Assembly (NCBI GenBank): GCA_905250025.1
Contig: CAJNOJ010000052.1
Span: forward strand, 424,013 to 488,012
Source: Adineta ricciae
Taxonomy: Eukaryota > Rotifera > Eurotatoria > Adinetida > Adinetidae
DNA length: 64,000 nt
Direction of reading: 5' to 3'
Below the pieces are notes generated by a model that worked only from the letters and a program-made list of their open reading frames with translations, was not told where the DNA came from and searched no databases. Both the position numbers and the translations under genes were made by a program. Shown here in pieces: positions 61,956 to 64,000 of this stretch (position 1 is the first letter of the stretch; every line of letters starts with the position of its first letter).

Positions 61956-62827
61956 CTGAATTGAAGTAATGTATGATGAAATGCGTAAGTAGTAAAGAAA
62001 ACCTTTGATGGCACTTCTGATGGTATGTATGGGATTTAAAATAGTTATGTTTGGGGTCGATTTTTAAGGAGGAGTTGGGTGTAGATGTGTATTGTTCGAG
62101 TGGATGAGGAGGCTAGTTGTTGTTGCGGAAAGAAGTGCGTGTCGAGAATCGAGACTGGGGAAAACTGTGATAGGATGGAATCGGAAAGAGTAGGAGATAA
62201 GTTTCAATATTTGTTGGTGGTACTTAGATGTCTCTTTTGAAGACGCACTGCAGTGAAATCCAAGTCCTACTAGTCTGAAATGTAGTAGGAGGACTTGATG
62301 TACCCGTGTTGAGAATGAAGATTGGCATAGGTGAAGCAACTGTACAGTGTTGTTTGCTTCAGTAGATGAGTTCCGTCAAAAGTTGTAAGTGACGCAATTT
62401 TCTTATTGAGTAGTGCAACGCAGAAACGGTAACGCATAAGTAAGCGTTTTGTTCGTTCATGGTCGCGTATCGGACGAATGCATCCTCAACGTACATAAAA
62501 TAAAAGGGAGAGAGTGATGAAATGCTTGATTTCATATGACTTCTGGCTGTGGTTGTCTCATCCTAGGATATCGTTTGTGAATTATGAAATTAGTTTGGGT
62601 TTTCCTATGAGGGAATCTACGACATAAAATACCATTAAGTTTATGTATAGCACAGTCTACAAGAATGTTAGGTTACCAAGTAAACTTACTTGATATCGCT
62701 GGTAAGTACTCAGGATCTGATTGAGCCGTCGACAAATATTTTGCATTGAACAAAAAAGCGTCCGGTCATTTTGATGATCCATAATTCGATAAACTAGTTC
62801 GACGGGTAATGTTGAAAATGTGTCCAT
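61484..62827 (-). CDS. Second F-box/LRR gene, 3' end lost at an assembly break
   Basis: Paralogue of the gene at 53980-56811. F-box exon 62690-62827 starts MDTFSTLPVELVYRIMDH and ends STYQRYQ with a GTAAGT donor. The equivalent second open segment and the region leading to the first LRR exon are conserved. LRR exons lie at 61872-61955, 61731-61814, 61590-61673 and 61449-61532, but the last is cut by the N at 61483, so only its first 49 bases are present. All four units carry the same Ser-Gly pair between Leu and Asn. What lies beyond (to the left) is unrelated sequence, so the true number of repeats and the stop codon are unknown. Confidence 0.65.
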
Positions 62828-63745
62828 GTTGAATTTCAATCGTGCAGCAGACTGTACCGTAGAGACTGGAAGCGATGAAAAATATTTGGTTTTGTTCGTT
62901 ATGAGTAGTAACTCATGGTGGTAATGTATTTATATATGTTTTTGACGAAAACAAATGACGTGTAACCATTTCAGCAGTTACGAATTGTTGGCGTGCGCAG
63001 AGAGGTGGCGTTAGAATACGCATGCTCATTGAATTCTGTTTTGACAGATACAGTGGTAAATTAAAAAATTGAAAACAGGATATCTTTTATGATTTTAGGC
63101 CCTTTGGAAACCGATTCTATTTTCATCAAAAGGAATTAACATCTCTAAATTAATTTTTTTAACTAAAACTTGTAATGAAATATGAAAAACTCTACAGCTT
63201 AGATTAGAGATCCATTTTAGTTATGTATGTTTTGTCTTCGAGAACACTAAATGTTACCCAGTCAGTTTTCACTGATTGTTTTGCAACATTGGACGTTTTT
63301 TAGTTAAAAAAAAACAGATGATTGTAATAAGTTCGACGATATAGTTTGCCGATAGAGCTTCACGCAGCATCCCTCAGTGTGTTTGTTTCATTTTTTCAAA
63401 TCTTATTCGACAATAGATAAAACAAAAACAAAAAATGATCGTTTCTCAATCTGAAAAAAACAAAAAATGATCGTTTCTCAATCTGAAAAAAACAGTCACA
63501 TGACCTTTTATTTCTTTTTAAAGCCAAAAACTATAAAAAAAAATTGAGCTACGGTTTACTGCAGAGGTGATGTTAACTAGAACATTTAAAGTTAAGTTAA
63601 ATTGCTATCCCTAAGCTGCGTATCTGGTTTTTGTGTTGAAGGGTGAGTTAGAACATTCATTATCTTTCATATAAACAGAATGACAGCTCCCTCATCGAGG
63701 TGCTCTAACAATTTGCTGTCAATTTATTTTGATGAATTAATTACC
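61956..63745 (-). repeat. Segmental duplication, copy 2
   Basis: Counterpart of 55972-57698. It contains a local direct duplication of about 30 bp near 63432-63490 (AAAAAATGATCGTTTCTCAA twice) that copy 1 lacks. Similarity to copy 1 ends at 63745 where a hAT-like terminus begins. Confidence 0.9.
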
Positions 63746-64000
63746 CAGAGATGGGCAAGTCAAGTCATTTTTTGACTTGGCGATTTTTATTTTGATCTTT
63801 GACTTGACTTGACTTGACTTGACTTGAATGCATATGAAATTTCAAGTCAAGTCAAAAAGCATTTGTAGCGAGGTCTTCAATGCACTGCATATTCTATAAC
63901 TAATTTGAAATATTACACGAAATGTACATAAAAATAATGAAAATTTTGTTTTGAACGAGACTCTGATTTATGTGAGATTTGAATTGCACAGTCCAATCAG
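63746..64000. mobile_element. Left end of a hAT-like transposon (runs off the window)
   Basis: The segmental duplication is interrupted after TTACC by CAGAGATGGGCAAGTCAAGT. CAGRG-TGGGCAA is a common form of hAT terminal inverted repeats. It is followed by subterminal TTGAC/GTCAA repeats in both orientations. No transposase is seen in the 255 bp available and the right end and target duplication are outside the window. Confidence 0.5.
63799..63827. repeat. (TTGAC)n tandem repeat with inverted copies nearby
   Basis: Five TTGAC units, with the inverted form TCAAGTCAAGTCAA at 63842-63855 and CAAGTCAAGTCA at 63756-63767. The arms can pair as hairpins. Confidence 0.8.

Noticed and set aside
62064-62339. 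91-codon minus-strand frame between F-box and LRR exons of copy 2
   Set aside because: The best open frame of the equivalent stretch in copy 1 is a different one, so neither is supported as coding.

Overview
The window looks like nuclear DNA of a metazoan with a compact, AT-rich genome, most likely a bdelloid rotifer. Almost every gene is split by canonical GT-AG introns of about 45-75 bp. The encoded families are animal ones (TRAF, SLC6, eIF4G, TTF2, RBM26/27, tetraspanin, VAMP, CCDC60, a RhoU/V GTPase). There is also a decayed Kex1-type carboxypeptidase and an F-box/leucine-rich-repeat gene family built from tandem exon-intron units. The species assignment is inference; the gene content and splice pattern are read from the sequence. 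All gene models were spliced by hand and every listed exon chain keeps its reading frame.

Layout. 1-1644 (-): 5' part of a RhoU/V-like GTPase, cut by the left edge. 1645-5856: 4.2 kb without a recognisable gene. 5857-7618 (+): TRAF protein. 8291-11410 (+): CCDC60 orthologue. 11783-14253 (+): TTF2-type SNF2 ATPase. 14722-17886 (-): EF-hand-like/coiled-coil protein, convergent with TTF2. 18633-19478 (+): serine carboxypeptidase pseudogene. 19948-21449 (-): secreted PAN/LCCL-like protein. About 22.2-23.1 kb: relic of an ABCB transporter and unresolved exon-like pieces. 23617-24129 (+): intronless disordered protein. 24798-27100 (-): SLC6 transporter. 28772-34015 (-): eIF4G in 21 exons. 34741-35019 (-): R-SNARE (VAMP8-like). 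37174-39630 (-): PID/PTB-like protein. 41245-45009 (-): RBM26/27. 45248-46476 (-): tetraspanin. 47106-48578 (-): large intronless low-complexity protein.

From about 48.6 kb to the right end the character changes. Unique genes stop and repeats take over: copies of one dispersed repeat family (35.5-37.0, 49.7-51.4 and 59.1-60.0 kb), two copies of an F-box gene followed by leucine-rich-repeat exon arrays (53980-56811 and 61484-62827), a segmental duplication carrying their 5' regions, and the left end of a hAT-like element at 63746. This is an accessory, fast-evolving block next to a conserved housekeeping block.

The most unusual structure is the LRR array at 54055-55971. It holds fourteen units of exactly 141 bp, each an 84-bp exon plus a 57-bp intron in the same phase, so units can be gained or lost without breaking the frame or splicing. 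The two residues between the conserved Leu and Asn of each repeat vary strongly while most of the rest is nearly constant. The second array (61484-61955) is homogeneous and is truncated at an N in the assembly. Other notable points are the altered catalytic residues of the Rho GTPase, the predicted loss of the Na1 and chloride ligands in the SLC6 transporter, and a 4E-BP/4E-T-like eIF4E-binding motif in eIF4G.
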